A DNA stretch of 64,000 nucleotides from Sphingomonadales bacterium (GTDB lineage Bacteria > Pseudomonadota > Alphaproteobacteria > Sphingomonadales > Sphingomonadaceae). Below, piece after piece: positions 26,964 through 35,136 of this stretch; positions within the stretch are counted from its first letter, which is position 1; every line of letters begins with the position of its first letter. A program made the translations under genes and the position numbers. The stretch lies in NCBI GenBank assembly GCA_009995225.1, contig JAACPW010000014.1, positions 31,283 to 95,282 on the forward strand, read 5' to 3'. The notes under the pieces are model-generated. The model ran no database searches and was not told where the DNA came from. It saw only the letters and a program-made list of their open reading frames with translations.

Positions 26964-26979
26964 TTAAGACTTTCTTAAC
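26964..26979 (+). promoter_or_regulatory. CtrA-type binding site (TTAA-N7-TTAAC)
   Basis: TTAAGACTTTCTTAAC is a perfect match to the CtrA consensus of alphaproteobacteria. It lies in the 177-base divergent region between the 63-residue protein (minus) and the ThDP enzyme (plus). In a GC-rich genome such an AT-only 8-base pattern is rare by chance. It is closer to the small-protein start, so that gene is the likelier target. Confidence 0.65.
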
Positions 26980-27109
26980 CTTTGAAAATGCTTTGCGGCC
27001 AAGCTGTCGCAGCGTGGGACAATGCGAGTGTGCGCTGGAACACAGACGCATTTGCGCGCCGCCGCGCCCGACTGTAGGGGCGCAGAACCAGATGTCGGGA
27101 GTAAGACCA

Positions 27110-28801
27110 ATGCACGATTCCACCCGTAGCGCCGCTGCCCTGCTGGTCGATTGCCTTGCCACGCAAGGATGCGAGCGGATCTTCACCGTCCCCGGCGAAA
27201 GTTTTCTGGCGGTGCTCGATGCCCTGCCCGACCGGCCCGAAATCGATGTGATCACGTGCCGGCAGGAGGGCGGTGTCGCGTTCATGGCCTGCGCCGATGG
27301 CACCATGAACGCCGCAGGGTCCGGGCGGCCCGGCATCGCCTTCGTCACCCGCGGCCCCGGCGCCACCAACGCCAGCATCGGTGTCCATGTCGCGCATCAG
27401 GATTCGCAACCGATGATCCTGTTTGTCGGCGATGTGGCAAGGCCGATGCAGGGGCGTGAGGGCTTTCAGGAGGTCGATTTCCCGGCCTTCTTCGCCCCCG
27501 TCTGCAAATGGGCCGCCCGGATCGACGATCCGGCGCGCATTCCCGAATATATCGCCCGCGCCTATGCGGTCGCTATCAATGGCCGGCCCGGCCCGGTGGT
27601 GCTGGCCCTGCCGGAAGACATGCTGGTCGAGCAGGTCTCCGCTGCCATTCAATCGCGTCCCTTCGTCACCCGCGTCGCGCAAGCCACCTGCCCAGACGCC
27701 ATGCAGGCGCTGTTCGATCTGATCGGCGATGCGGCCAGCCCCATCGCCATCATCGGCGGCGCAGGGTGGAACGCCAAGGCGCGGACCTATTTCCAGACAT
27801 TTGCCGAACGTATCGGGCTTCCAGTCGCCACCGCCTTCCGCCGCCAGGACGCGATTGCGCCCGATAGCCCGGTCTATGCCGGGAACTTGGGTTACGGGCC
27901 AAACCCAAAACTGGTCGATCGGGTCAGGAACGCCGATCTGGTCATCGCGGTCGGCGCGCGTCTCGGCGAAGCCACCACGGACGGGTATGCGGTGCCCACA
28001 TTAGAACACCCCGGCCAATTGCTCGTCCACATCCACCCCGACCCGGAGGAACTGGGCCGCGTCTATCGCACCGATCTGGCGCTGTGTTGTTCGATCGACG
28101 AATTCGCCGAATGTGCGGCCCTGTGGGAGGATGAGAGTACCATATCCTTCGATGCCGGCGCCGAGGCGCACCGCGAATGGCTGGACTGGTCGACCCTGCA
28201 GCCCTCAGATGCCGCGATGGATCTGGCCGCTTGCGTAAAGGCGATGCGCGCGGCGCTGCCCGACGACACCATGATCTGCAACGGCGCCGGCAATTTTGCG
28301 GGCTGGTGGCACCGCTACTGGCGTTACGAGGCCTATCCTGGCCAGCTTGCGCCGACCTGCGGGGCGATGGGATACGGTGTGCCTGCCGCCGTGGCGGCGG
28401 CGTTGCGTTTTCCCGATCGCACCATCGTTGCCGTGGCAGGCGATGGCGATTTCCTGATGAACGGGCAGGAATTGGCGACCGCCGCACAATATAACGCGAA
28501 CATCATCATCCTGATTATCGACAATGGCGCTTATGGCACGATCCGGATGCATCAGGAGCGGGAATATCCGGGCCGGGTATCCGCCACGGCGTTGCGCAAC
28601 CCCGATTTTGCCATGCTCGGTGCAGCCTACGGCGCATGGAGCGCGCGCGTGGACACGACGCAACAGTTTCTTGCTGCCTTGGATGAAGCCAAGGCTCGTC
28701 CGGGCTTGCGGCTCATCCACGTTCTTACTGATCTTGACCGGATCGCCGCCAGCGGCGCCACGATCACCGGCCTTCGTGCCCGCGCGCAGGCGACCGCCTG
28801 A
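27110..28801 (+). CDS. Thiamine diphosphate-dependent enzyme, acetolactate synthase large-subunit-like
   Basis: The start at ATG 27110 (MHDSTRSAAALLVDCL) gives 563 residues. Longer readings would run through the intergenic region. The three ThDP-enzyme domains are visible: an N-terminal PYR domain with the catalytic Glu in CRQEGGVAFMA, a central domain, and a PP domain with the metal/ThDP motif GDGDFLMN...NIIILIIDNGAYG. Phospholipid- or amino-acid-biosynthesis partners are absent: there is no ilvH regulatory subunit beside it. It therefore looks like an orphan decarboxylase/ligase of the acetolactate synthase family, substrate unknown. Confidence 0.85.
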   Translation: MHDSTRSAAALLVDCLATQGCERIFTVPGESFLAVLDALPDRPEIDVITCRQEGGVAFMACADGTMNAAGSGRPGIAFVTRGPGATNASIGVHVAHQDSQPMILFVGDVARPMQGREGFQEVDFPAFFAPVCKWAARIDDPARIPEYIARAYAVAINGRPGPVVLALPEDMLVEQVSAAIQSRPFVTRVAQATCPDAMQALFDLIGDAASPIAIIGGAGWNAKARTYFQTFAERIGLPVATAFRRQDAIAPDSPVYAGNLGYGPNPKLVDRVRNADLVIAVGARLGEATTDGYAVPTLEHPGQLLVHIHPDPEELGRVYRTDLALCCSIDEFAECAALWEDESTISFDAGAEAHREWLDWSTLQPSDAAMDLAACVKAMRAALPDDTMICNGAGNFAGWWHRYWRYEAYPGQLAPTCGAMGYGVPAAVAAALRFPDRTIVAVAGDGDFLMNGQELATAAQYNANIIILIIDNGAYGTIRMHQEREYPGRVSATALRNPDFAMLGAAYGAWSARVDTTQQFLAALDEAKARPGLRLIHVLTDLDRIAASGATITGLRARAQATA

Positions 28802-28804
28802 CAC

Positions 28805-28838
28805 AAAAAAGGCCGCCCCGGAAGGAGCGACCTTTTTT
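28805..28838. terminator. Probable bidirectional terminator
   Basis: AAAAAAGGCCGC (28805-28816) pairs with GCGACCTTTTTT (28827-28838) with one mismatch, giving an A-tract, stem and T-tract that can stop the ThDP gene rightwards and the CsbD-like gene leftwards. Confidence 0.75.
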
Positions 28839-28859
28839 GTTGTTCGATGGTGCGCGCGA

Positions 28860-29030
28860 TCAGATGTCGTCGCCCATGGCACCCTGGATCTTGCCCTTGG
28901 CCTTCTGAGCTTCACCCTTCAGTTCCTGCGCCTTTCCTTCGGCCTGCGTTGCAGGGTCATTCGACTTCTGCTTCAGATTGCCGATGGCCTCGTTAGCGGT
29001 GCCCTTGATGGTTTCGGTCAGCTTACCCAT
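28860..29030 (-). CDS. CsbD-family small stress protein
   Basis: This 56-residue protein is preceded by AAAGGAGATAAATC before the ATG at 29030. It reads MGKLTETIKGTANEAIG, then NLKQKSNDPATQAEGKAQEL, then KGEAQKAKGKIQGAMGDDI. This matches CsbD-like proteins, which are small hydrophilic helical proteins often induced by general stress. The molecular role of the family is unclear. The gene ends before the bidirectional terminator shared with the ThDP gene. Confidence 0.88.
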   Translation of the reverse strand: MGKLTETIKGTANEAIGNLKQKSNDPATQAEGKAQELKGEAQKAKGKIQGAMGDDI

Positions 29031-29187
29031 GATTTATCTCCTTTAAATCAACGGCTTCATTCGTGCCGCTTGCAGAGATAAAGAGGAACCGAGGGGTCAA
29101 TGTTCCAACCATCACACATCCGCAAGCCGAGCGGTGTGGTGCGTGCGGCGAACCGAAAAATAGCCCTCAAATGGGGCACATTACCGA

Positions 29188-29595
29188 TCAGTCCTGCGCC
29201 ATTTCGCCAATGATTGCCCACTCGGCCGGAGATATCCCGCACACCGAAAGGCGTGATTGCTTGATCAACTGCATCTCGCTGAGACGCGGTTCGGCCTTGA
29301 TCGCGACCAGCGTGACGGGCTGGGCGAGTTTCGCTTTGGGCTTGATCTTGACCGCGGCCCACTTGCCCGATTCATCGGTCGGATCGGTGATGCCTGCGAC
29401 GCTGACCGTACAGATCCCCACGATCTCCAGCCCTTCGCGCGAGTGATAGAAAAACGCCTCGTCCCCCACCTGCATCGCGGCGAGATTGTTACGCGCCTGG
29501 TAATTGCGCACCCCGTCCCACGTGCCCTCACCCTCTGCGACGAGGTCATCCCAGCTATATTTGAACGGTTCGGATTTCATCAGCCAGTAGGCCAT
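29188..29595 (-). CDS. EVE domain-containing protein
   Basis: The ATG at 29595 (MAYWLMKSEPFKYSWDDL) gives 135 residues and the usual family start. Longer readings are not supported. Blocks GTWDGVRNYQARNNL and GDEAFFYHSREGLEIVGI are characteristic of the EVE domain, a PUA-like fold proposed to bind modified nucleobases in DNA or RNA. It stands alone, divergent from the GGDEF-EAL gene. The target modification is unknown. Confidence 0.92.
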   Translation of the reverse strand: MAYWLMKSEPFKYSWDDLVAEGEGTWDGVRNYQARNNLAAMQVGDEAFFYHSREGLEIVGICTVSVAGITDPTDESGKWAAVKIKPKAKLAQPVTLVAIKAEPRLSEMQLIKQSRLSVCGISPAEWAIIGEMAQD

Positions 29596-29774
29596 GCCAA
29601 CAGCGTGCTCCCTTGCAGCAGAACAAAAAACCGCCGTAGCGCGCCCGGCCCCGCCTCGCCAAGCCTCGATCGCTGGCAACCTGCTAGTGGAACAGATTAA
29701 CCCGATCTTTAGTGCGATCTGCGATGTATCGCGTGAGGGCGCTACTGGCATCACGGTCAGGCATTTCGCGCCAG

Positions 29775-31442
29775 ATGGACAAGGCAACGGTTTTGACTGA
29801 TCACGAGCCCGAAAACCCGCTGAAGGCCGCAGACCGCGATATCGTGGCGCTGGGGATCGCTGCGGCCGCCATCATTTTGTTGGTCGGTACGGGTGGGTCG
29901 GTGCTGCCCAAGGTGATGGATGCGATGTTCGGCAACGGACCGCGTCCCGATATCGTCCTCATCAATGCCCTGTTGCTGAATATTGCGCTGATCATCTTCG
30001 GTTGGCGGCGTTACCGCGAACTGACCCGCGAAATCGCGGAGCGGCGCCGGGCGGAAGAGCGCGCGCATCAGCTCGCGGCCACCGATCCGCTGACGCATTG
30101 CCTGAACCGCCGCAGTATGCTGACCGCTACCGAAGAAGTGCGCGCCCGCGCGGCAGCCCGCGGCGAGGCTGTGGCATATTGCATGATCGATCTCGATAAT
30201 TTCAAGCAGATCAACGATATCCACGGGCACCCCGCTGGTGATGCGGTGCTGGTGATGCTGTGCAATCGCCTGCGCGCCTTGCTGCCGCGCGAGGCGCGCC
30301 TGGCGCGTCTTGGCGGCGACGAGTTCGCCTTTGTAATGCCCTTCCCCGCCGGTCACGCCGAACGGGTGGACGATCTGGTCATCCGGATGTTTGAAAATCT
30401 CGCACAGCCGTTTCGCCTGCCGGAAGTCACCGTCGAACTGACCCTGTCGATCGGTCTTGCCGCCGACCATGACCCCGACGGCACGATCGGGCTGGTAGTC
30501 GATGCCGGCACCCTGATGCAACAATCCGACATGGCGCTGTATCACGCAAAAAAACAGGGCCGGAACCGCTACTTCTGGTTCGAACCGAGCATGGAGAGCG
30601 AACTGCGGTTCCGCAATCAGCTCGAAACCGGCATCCGGCGTGGTCTCGCCCGCGGCGAATTTGTCCCCTATTACGAGCAGCAAATCGATCTCGACAGCGG
30701 CGCGCTCGTCGGCTTCGAGATGCTGGCCCGCTGGCGTTCGCCGCAGCTCGGTGTGATCAGCCCCGATACGTTTGTCCCGATTGCCGAGGAAATCGGCCTC
30801 ATCAACGAACTGTCCGAACGGCTGATGGAACAGGCCTTCGCCGACGCGAAAGAATGGGACGACAGCCTGACGCTTTCGATCAACATTTCGCCCGTGCAAC
30901 TGCGCGACCCGTGGTTTGCCCAGCGGCTGCTGAAAAAGCTGGTTGCGGCGGGCTTTCCCCCGCAGCGGCTTGAAATCGAGATCACCGAAAGCTGCCTGCA
31001 CGAGAATATCGGCCTGGTCCGTTCGATGATCATGTCCCTGCGCAATCAGGGCGTGCAGGTCAGCCTCGACGATTTCGGCACGGGCTATTCCAGCATTGAA
31101 CAATTGCGCAACCTGCCGTTTGACCGGCTCAAGATCGACCGCAGCTTCGTGAGTGAACTGCGCGAACCGGGCGGACGTTCGCGGATCGTGGAAGCCATCG
31201 TCTCGCTGGGCCGCGGGCTCGATCTGCCGCTGACTGTGGAAGGCGTGGAGGATGAACAGATCCTCAAAGCGTTGAAATCAATGGGTCGGTTGAAGGCGCA
31301 GGGCTATTTCTACGGCCTGCCCGAGGATGCAGATGCGGTGCGCACGCGACTGAAGGCGGCAGGCCGTCTGACCGGCATTATGGCACCGGCCCAGACCGCC
31401 ACAGATCATGACCTGACGTTCTACCGCGCCACACGGCCCTGA
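29775..31442 (+). CDS. Membrane-bound GGDEF-EAL cyclic-di-GMP protein
   Basis: The likely start is ATG 29775 (MDKATVLTDHEPEN), giving about 555 residues. Two N-terminal membrane helices (~residues 22-45 and 60-80) lead to a GGDEF domain with an intact RLGGDEFAF motif, and then an EAL domain. The EAL signature reads EML instead of EAL. The other metal and catalytic residues appear present (NISP, EITES, DDFGTGYSS, KIDRSF, VEGVE). It could therefore make and/or break cyclic-di-GMP at the membrane. No sensor domain beyond the membrane helices is evident. Confidence 0.92.
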   Translation: MDKATVLTDHEPENPLKAADRDIVALGIAAAAIILLVGTGGSVLPKVMDAMFGNGPRPDIVLINALLLNIALIIFGWRRYRELTREIAERRRAEERAHQLAATDPLTHCLNRRSMLTATEEVRARAAARGEAVAYCMIDLDNFKQINDIHGHPAGDAVLVMLCNRLRALLPREARLARLGGDEFAFVMPFPAGHAERVDDLVIRMFENLAQPFRLPEVTVELTLSIGLAADHDPDGTIGLVVDAGTLMQQSDMALYHAKKQGRNRYFWFEPSMESELRFRNQLETGIRRGLARGEFVPYYEQQIDLDSGALVGFEMLARWRSPQLGVISPDTFVPIAEEIGLINELSERLMEQAFADAKEWDDSLTLSINISPVQLRDPWFAQRLLKKLVAAGFPPQRLEIEITESCLHENIGLVRSMIMSLRNQGVQVSLDDFGTGYSSIEQLRNLPFDRLKIDRSFVSELREPGGRSRIVEAIVSLGRGLDLPLTVEGVEDEQILKALKSMGRLKAQGYFYGLPEDADAVRTRLKAAGRLTGIMAPAQTATDHDLTFYRATRP

Positions 31443-31507
31443 GCTTTCGCGAGCCCCTGCTCGCGCGGGGCTGGACGCAAGAGCCGCGCGTGCATAGATG
31501 CGCACCC

Positions 31508-32350
31508 GTGACGCAGGCGATATCCTTCATCAAGATGCACGGGCTCGGCAATGACTTCGTCGTGCTCGATGCGCGTGCCGCTCCCCTGCCGGCGATGACG
31601 CCGCAAGTGGCGCGCGGCTTGGGTGACCGGCGCACCGGGATCGGCTTCGATCAACTGGTGCTGCTGGAACCGAGCGAGACGCACGCCTTCCGGATGCGCA
31701 TTTTCAACGCTGACGGCAGCGAAGCGGGTGCGTGCGGCAATGCGGCGCGCGCGGTTGCCTTGCTGCATGGCGAACCGGCGGTGATCGAAACCGGCGGCGG
31801 TCCGATCGCTCTTGAGCCCCACGAAGGCGGCGCGCAGGTGGACATGGGCGCGCCCCGTTTCGATTGGGACGCGATCCCGCTGGCCTATGCGATGGACAGC
31901 TCTGCCATGCCGGTCGGATGGACGGAAGGCGAATGCAGTCTCGACAATCCGATGGCCGTGAATGTCGGCAATCCCCACGCGGTGTTCTTCGTCGATGATG
32001 CCGATGCGGTGCCGCTTGAGACCATCGGCCCCGTGATCGAGCATGATCCGCTGTTTCCCGAACGGGTGAACGTGAATGTCGCCAGCCTTGCAGGGCCCGA
32101 TCACTTGCGCCTGCGCGTGTGGGAACGCGGCGCGGGCCTCACCCGTGCCTGCGGCACCGGCGCCTGCGCCACAGCCGTGGCGGCCATCCGGCGCGGGCTG
32201 GTGCATAGCCCCGTGCGGGTCACACTGCCGGGCGGCGACTTGGAGATTGAATGGGCGCCGGGCGGGACGATCCTGATGCGCGGGCCGGCCGCGGAAAGCT
32301 ATCGCGGCACCTTCGACTGGGATGATTACAGCGCGAGGGCGCAGGTTTGA
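31508..32350 (+). CDS. dapF: Diaminopimelate epimerase
   Basis: A GTG at 31508 gives 280 residues starting VTQAISFIKMHGLGNDF. A second GTG at 31490 would add six residues and cannot be excluded. The catalytic cysteine pair is present in GACGNAARAVA and RACGTGACATA. DapF converts LL- to meso-diaminopimelate for peptidoglycan and lysine. It is the first gene of a translationally coupled group dapF-mtaB-ftsY-ispZ. A short hairpin without a T-run lies upstream (31452-31472). Confidence 0.95.
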   Translation: MTQAISFIKMHGLGNDFVVLDARAAPLPAMTPQVARGLGDRRTGIGFDQLVLLEPSETHAFRMRIFNADGSEAGACGNAARAVALLHGEPAVIETGGGPIALEPHEGGAQVDMGAPRFDWDAIPLAYAMDSSAMPVGWTEGECSLDNPMAVNVGNPHAVFFVDDADAVPLETIGPVIEHDPLFPERVNVNVASLAGPDHLRLRVWERGAGLTRACGTGACATAVAAIRRGLVHSPVRVTLPGGDLEIEWAPGGTILMRGPAAESYRGTFDWDDYSARAQV

Positions 32351-33522
32351 ACGAGGCCCGGATTATCAGCCTTGGCTGCCGCATGAATATTGCGGAAAGC
32401 GAACGGATGCGCGCCATGCTGGCAGGTGAGCGCGATCTGGTGGTGGTCAATTCCTGCGCGGTGACCGGCGAGGCACTGAGCCAGACGCGCAAGGCGATCC
32501 GCCGTGCGCGGCGCGAATACCCGGCGGCGCGGCTGGTCGTGACCGGCTGCGCGGCAGAGATCGATCGCGCCGAAATTGGCGCGATGGATGAAGTCGACGC
32601 GCTGATCGGCAACGCGGTCAAGCTTGACCCGAGAGCCTGGAACGTCCCCGCCGATGCGCCCCCGACAGCCCCTGCCCGCACGCGCGCTTTTATCGCGGTG
32701 CAAAACGGCTGCGATCATGCCTGCACCTTTTGCGTGATACCGCAGGGGCGCGGCGCGAGCCGTTCGTTGACTGTCGCGGAAGTCCTACAGGAAGTTGGAA
32801 ATCACCTTGCTGTAGGGGCAAAGGAAATAGTCCTCACAGGTGTCGATCTTACAAGCTGGGGACAGGATGTTGCGAATACGCCGCGTCTCGGCACGCTTGT
32901 TCGGGCCATCCTGGATGAGTTTCATCAATTAACGCGCCTACGCCTGTCATCGGTGGACGGGATCGAGATTGACGGCGACCTGTTCGACCTGCTGGCGCAC
33001 GAACCACGGGTTATGCCGCACCTTCACCTCAGTCTCCAGCACGGCGCCGATCTGATCCTGAAACGCATGAAGCGCCGCCATCTGCGCCGGGATGCCATTG
33101 ATCTGGTTGCCCGGCTCAAGGCACTGCGCCCCGAAGTCGCCATCGGCGCGGACCTGATCGCAGGGTTCCCGACCGAAGACGCCGACCACCATGAGGCAAA
33201 CCTCGCGATCATCGACGATCTCGACATCGTCCATGCCCACATCTTCCCGTTCTCCCCCCGCCCCGGCACGCCGGCCACGCGAATGCCGCAGGTGCCCCGC
33301 GATGTGGTAAAGACCCGCGCTTCCGACCTGCGCGCCCGCGCCGCCGCCCGCCGCGCCGTGTGGCTCGAAGGCCTTGTGGGCGAAACTCTCCCCGTCCTCG
33401 CCGAACGCGATGGCACGGGCTATGCCCCGAACTATGCCCGCGTCGCCCTGCCTGCTGCAAGCATCGCGGGCGACATCATCGAAGTGAATGTCTGCAAGGT
33501 CTGGGAGGGCCTGCTCCAATGA
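32347..33522 (+). CDS. mtaB: tRNA (N6-threonylcarbamoyladenosine(37)-C2)-methylthiotransferase
   Basis: The start is TTG, overlapping the dapF stop in TTGA. The 391-residue product has the N-terminal Fe-S cluster cysteines (SLGCRMN, VNSCAVTGEA, VTGCAAEI) and the radical-SAM cluster motif CDHACTFC. The protein inserts a methylthio group into t6A at tRNA position 37. It is somewhat short of the usual ~420-440, and a clear TRAM domain is not obvious at the C-terminus. Bases ~32,783-32,950 use much more A/T-rich codons than the rest of the gene (see findings). Its stop overlaps ftsY by 4 bases. Confidence 0.93.
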   Translation: MNEARIISLGCRMNIAESERMRAMLAGERDLVVVNSCAVTGEALSQTRKAIRRARREYPAARLVVTGCAAEIDRAEIGAMDEVDALIGNAVKLDPRAWNVPADAPPTAPARTRAFIAVQNGCDHACTFCVIPQGRGASRSLTVAEVLQEVGNHLAVGAKEIVLTGVDLTSWGQDVANTPRLGTLVRAILDEFHQLTRLRLSSVDGIEIDGDLFDLLAHEPRVMPHLHLSLQHGADLILKRMKRRHLRRDAIDLVARLKALRPEVAIGADLIAGFPTEDADHHEANLAIIDDLDIVHAHIFPFSPRPGTPATRMPQVPRDVVKTRASDLRARAAARRAVWLEGLVGETLPVLAERDGTGYAPNYARVALPAASIAGDIIEVNVCKVWEGLLQ

Positions 33523-34442
33523 GTGAAACCAGCTGGAGCCAGCGCCTGCTGGGCGGCTTTGCCAAGACCTCCGAACGCCTGACCGCCAACCTTTCCGGCG
33601 TGGGGGGCAGCGCGAAGCTTGACAATACGACGCTCGACGAAGTCGAAGATGCGCTGATCATGTCCGATCTTGGCCCGGCAGCGGCGGGGCGCATCCGCGC
33701 GCGTCTGTCCGACAAGCGGTTCGGGCTTGAGATCACCACCCGCGAATTGAAGGAAGCCGTGGCTGAGGAAATCGCCGCGATCCTGCGGCCGGTGGCCAAA
33801 CCGCTCGAAATTACCGCCTTCCCGCGCCCGCAGGTGATCCTGGTGATCGGGGTCAACGGCAGCGGCAAGACCACTACCATCGCCAAGCTTGCGCACTTGT
33901 TTCAGGAAGATGATTACGGCGTGCTGCTAGCCGCAGGCGACACCTTCCGCGCCGCCGCGATTGGCCAGCTCGCGACATGGGCGGGCCGCATCTGCGTCGA
34001 TCTGGTGCGCGGGCCCGAAGGCGGCGATCCGGCGGCGATTGTATTCGATGCGGTGAAGCAGGCGACCGACACCGGAATCGACGCGTTGATCGTCGACACG
34101 GCAGGCCGCCTGCAGAACAAGACCGAGCTGATGGAAGAGCTGGCGAAGATCCGCCGCGTCCTCGGCCGCCTCAATCCCGAAGCGCCGCATGATGTGGTGC
34201 TGGTGCTCGATGCCACCAATGGCCAGAATGCGCTCGCCCAGATCGACGTGTTTAAGGAGGTGGCGGGCGTCACCGGCCTGATTATGACCAAGCTCGATGG
34301 CACCGCGCGCGGCGGAGTGCTGGTGGCGGCGGCCGAACAATACGGCCTGCCGATCCACGCGATCGGCGTCGGCGAAAAGATGGAAGATTTGCGCCCGTTC
34401 GACCCCGATCTGGTCGCCCGCGTGATTGCCGGAGTGGCGTGA
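33519..34442 (+). CDS. ftsY: Signal recognition particle receptor
   Basis: The ATG at 33519 overlaps the mtaB stop (ATGA) and gives 307 residues. A longer in-frame reading to 33360 is inside mtaB. The NG domain is complete: an N-domain four-helix region, G1 in VNGSGKTTTIAKLA, the insertion-box DTFRAAAIGQL, G3 DTAGRLQ and G4 TKLDGTARGG. The long acidic A-domain of E. coli FtsY is missing, as is common in alphaproteobacteria. It docks SRP-ribosome complexes at the inner membrane. Confidence 0.97.
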   Translation: MSETSWSQRLLGGFAKTSERLTANLSGVGGSAKLDNTTLDEVEDALIMSDLGPAAAGRIRARLSDKRFGLEITTRELKEAVAEEIAAILRPVAKPLEITAFPRPQVILVIGVNGSGKTTTIAKLAHLFQEDDYGVLLAAGDTFRAAAIGQLATWAGRICVDLVRGPEGGDPAAIVFDAVKQATDTGIDALIVDTAGRLQNKTELMEELAKIRRVLGRLNPEAPHDVVLVLDATNGQNALAQIDVFKEVAGVTGLIMTKLDGTARGGVLVAAAEQYGLPIHAIGVGEKMEDLRPFDPDLVARVIAGVA

Positions 34443-35089
34443 TGAGTGATCCCGAAACCAAAAAAGCCGCCTCAAGCTGGATCAATGTCGCGGTCGATTA
34501 CGGCCCGCTGGCAGTGTTCCTCGGCGTCTATCGCTGGAGCGCGCCGGAAGAAACCAGCGCAGCAGGAGAGATCGGCGCGATCATCAACGGCACCGGCGCC
34601 TTCATGGTCGCTGCCGTGATTGCGCTGGTGGTGTCGAAATGGCGACTGGGCAAGGTTTCGCCGATGCTGTGGTTCTCGACCGCACTGATCGTCGGCTTCG
34701 GCAGCCTGACGATCTTTTTCGGCGATCCCACTTTCGTGCAGATCAAGCCGACGATCATTTACGCGACTTTCGGCGTTGTCCTGCTGGTGGGCTGGTCGCA
34801 GGGGCGCGCGTTGCTGAAAGTCCTTCTGGAGGCGGCGTTTGAAGGGCTGTCGCATGAAGGCTGGCTCAAGCTGTCGCGCAATTGGGGAGGATTCTTCCTC
34901 GCGCTGGCTGTTCTCAACGAAGTGCTGCGCGCGCAGCTGGATTTCGAAGGCTGGCTGTGGGCCAAGCTGTGGGTGTTTCTGCCGCTGACCTTCCTGTTCA
35001 CCTTCAGCCAGATCCCGATGCTGCTGAAGCATGGGCTGAGCTTCGAGGACAAGACCGATGTGCTGAAGGACGAGCCACCGACTTCGTGA
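34442..35089 (+). CDS. ispZ: Inner membrane septation-type protein (IspZ/YciB family)
   Basis: The start is ATG 34442, abutting the ftsY stop by one base. A GTG three bases earlier is also possible. The product is about 215 residues with five to six hydrophobic segments. Family blocks include VDYGPLAVFLGVY, KWRLGKVSPMLW and FGDPTFVQIKPTIIY. IspZ/YciB proteins are inner membrane proteins linked to envelope integrity and septum formation. The dapF-mtaB-ftsY-ispZ order is typical of alphaproteobacteria. It is convergent with kup. Confidence 0.92.
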   Translation: MSDPETKKAASSWINVAVDYGPLAVFLGVYRWSAPEETSAAGEIGAIINGTGAFMVAAVIALVVSKWRLGKVSPMLWFSTALIVGFGSLTIFFGDPTFVQIKPTIIYATFGVVLLVGWSQGRALLKVLLEAAFEGLSHEGWLKLSRNWGGFFLALAVLNEVLRAQLDFEGWLWAKLWVFLPLTFLFTFSQIPMLLKHGLSFEDKTDVLKDEPPTS

Positions 35090-35136
35090 CCAGTTGCAGG
35101 TTGGTTAGGCGTGCATCGGGAACGAAGCTGGGCGGA

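Noticed and set aside
29040..29187. Plus-strand reading 29063-29446 between the CsbD-like and EVE genes
   Set aside because: It runs mostly antisense to the EVE gene, has no domain and no good start signal.
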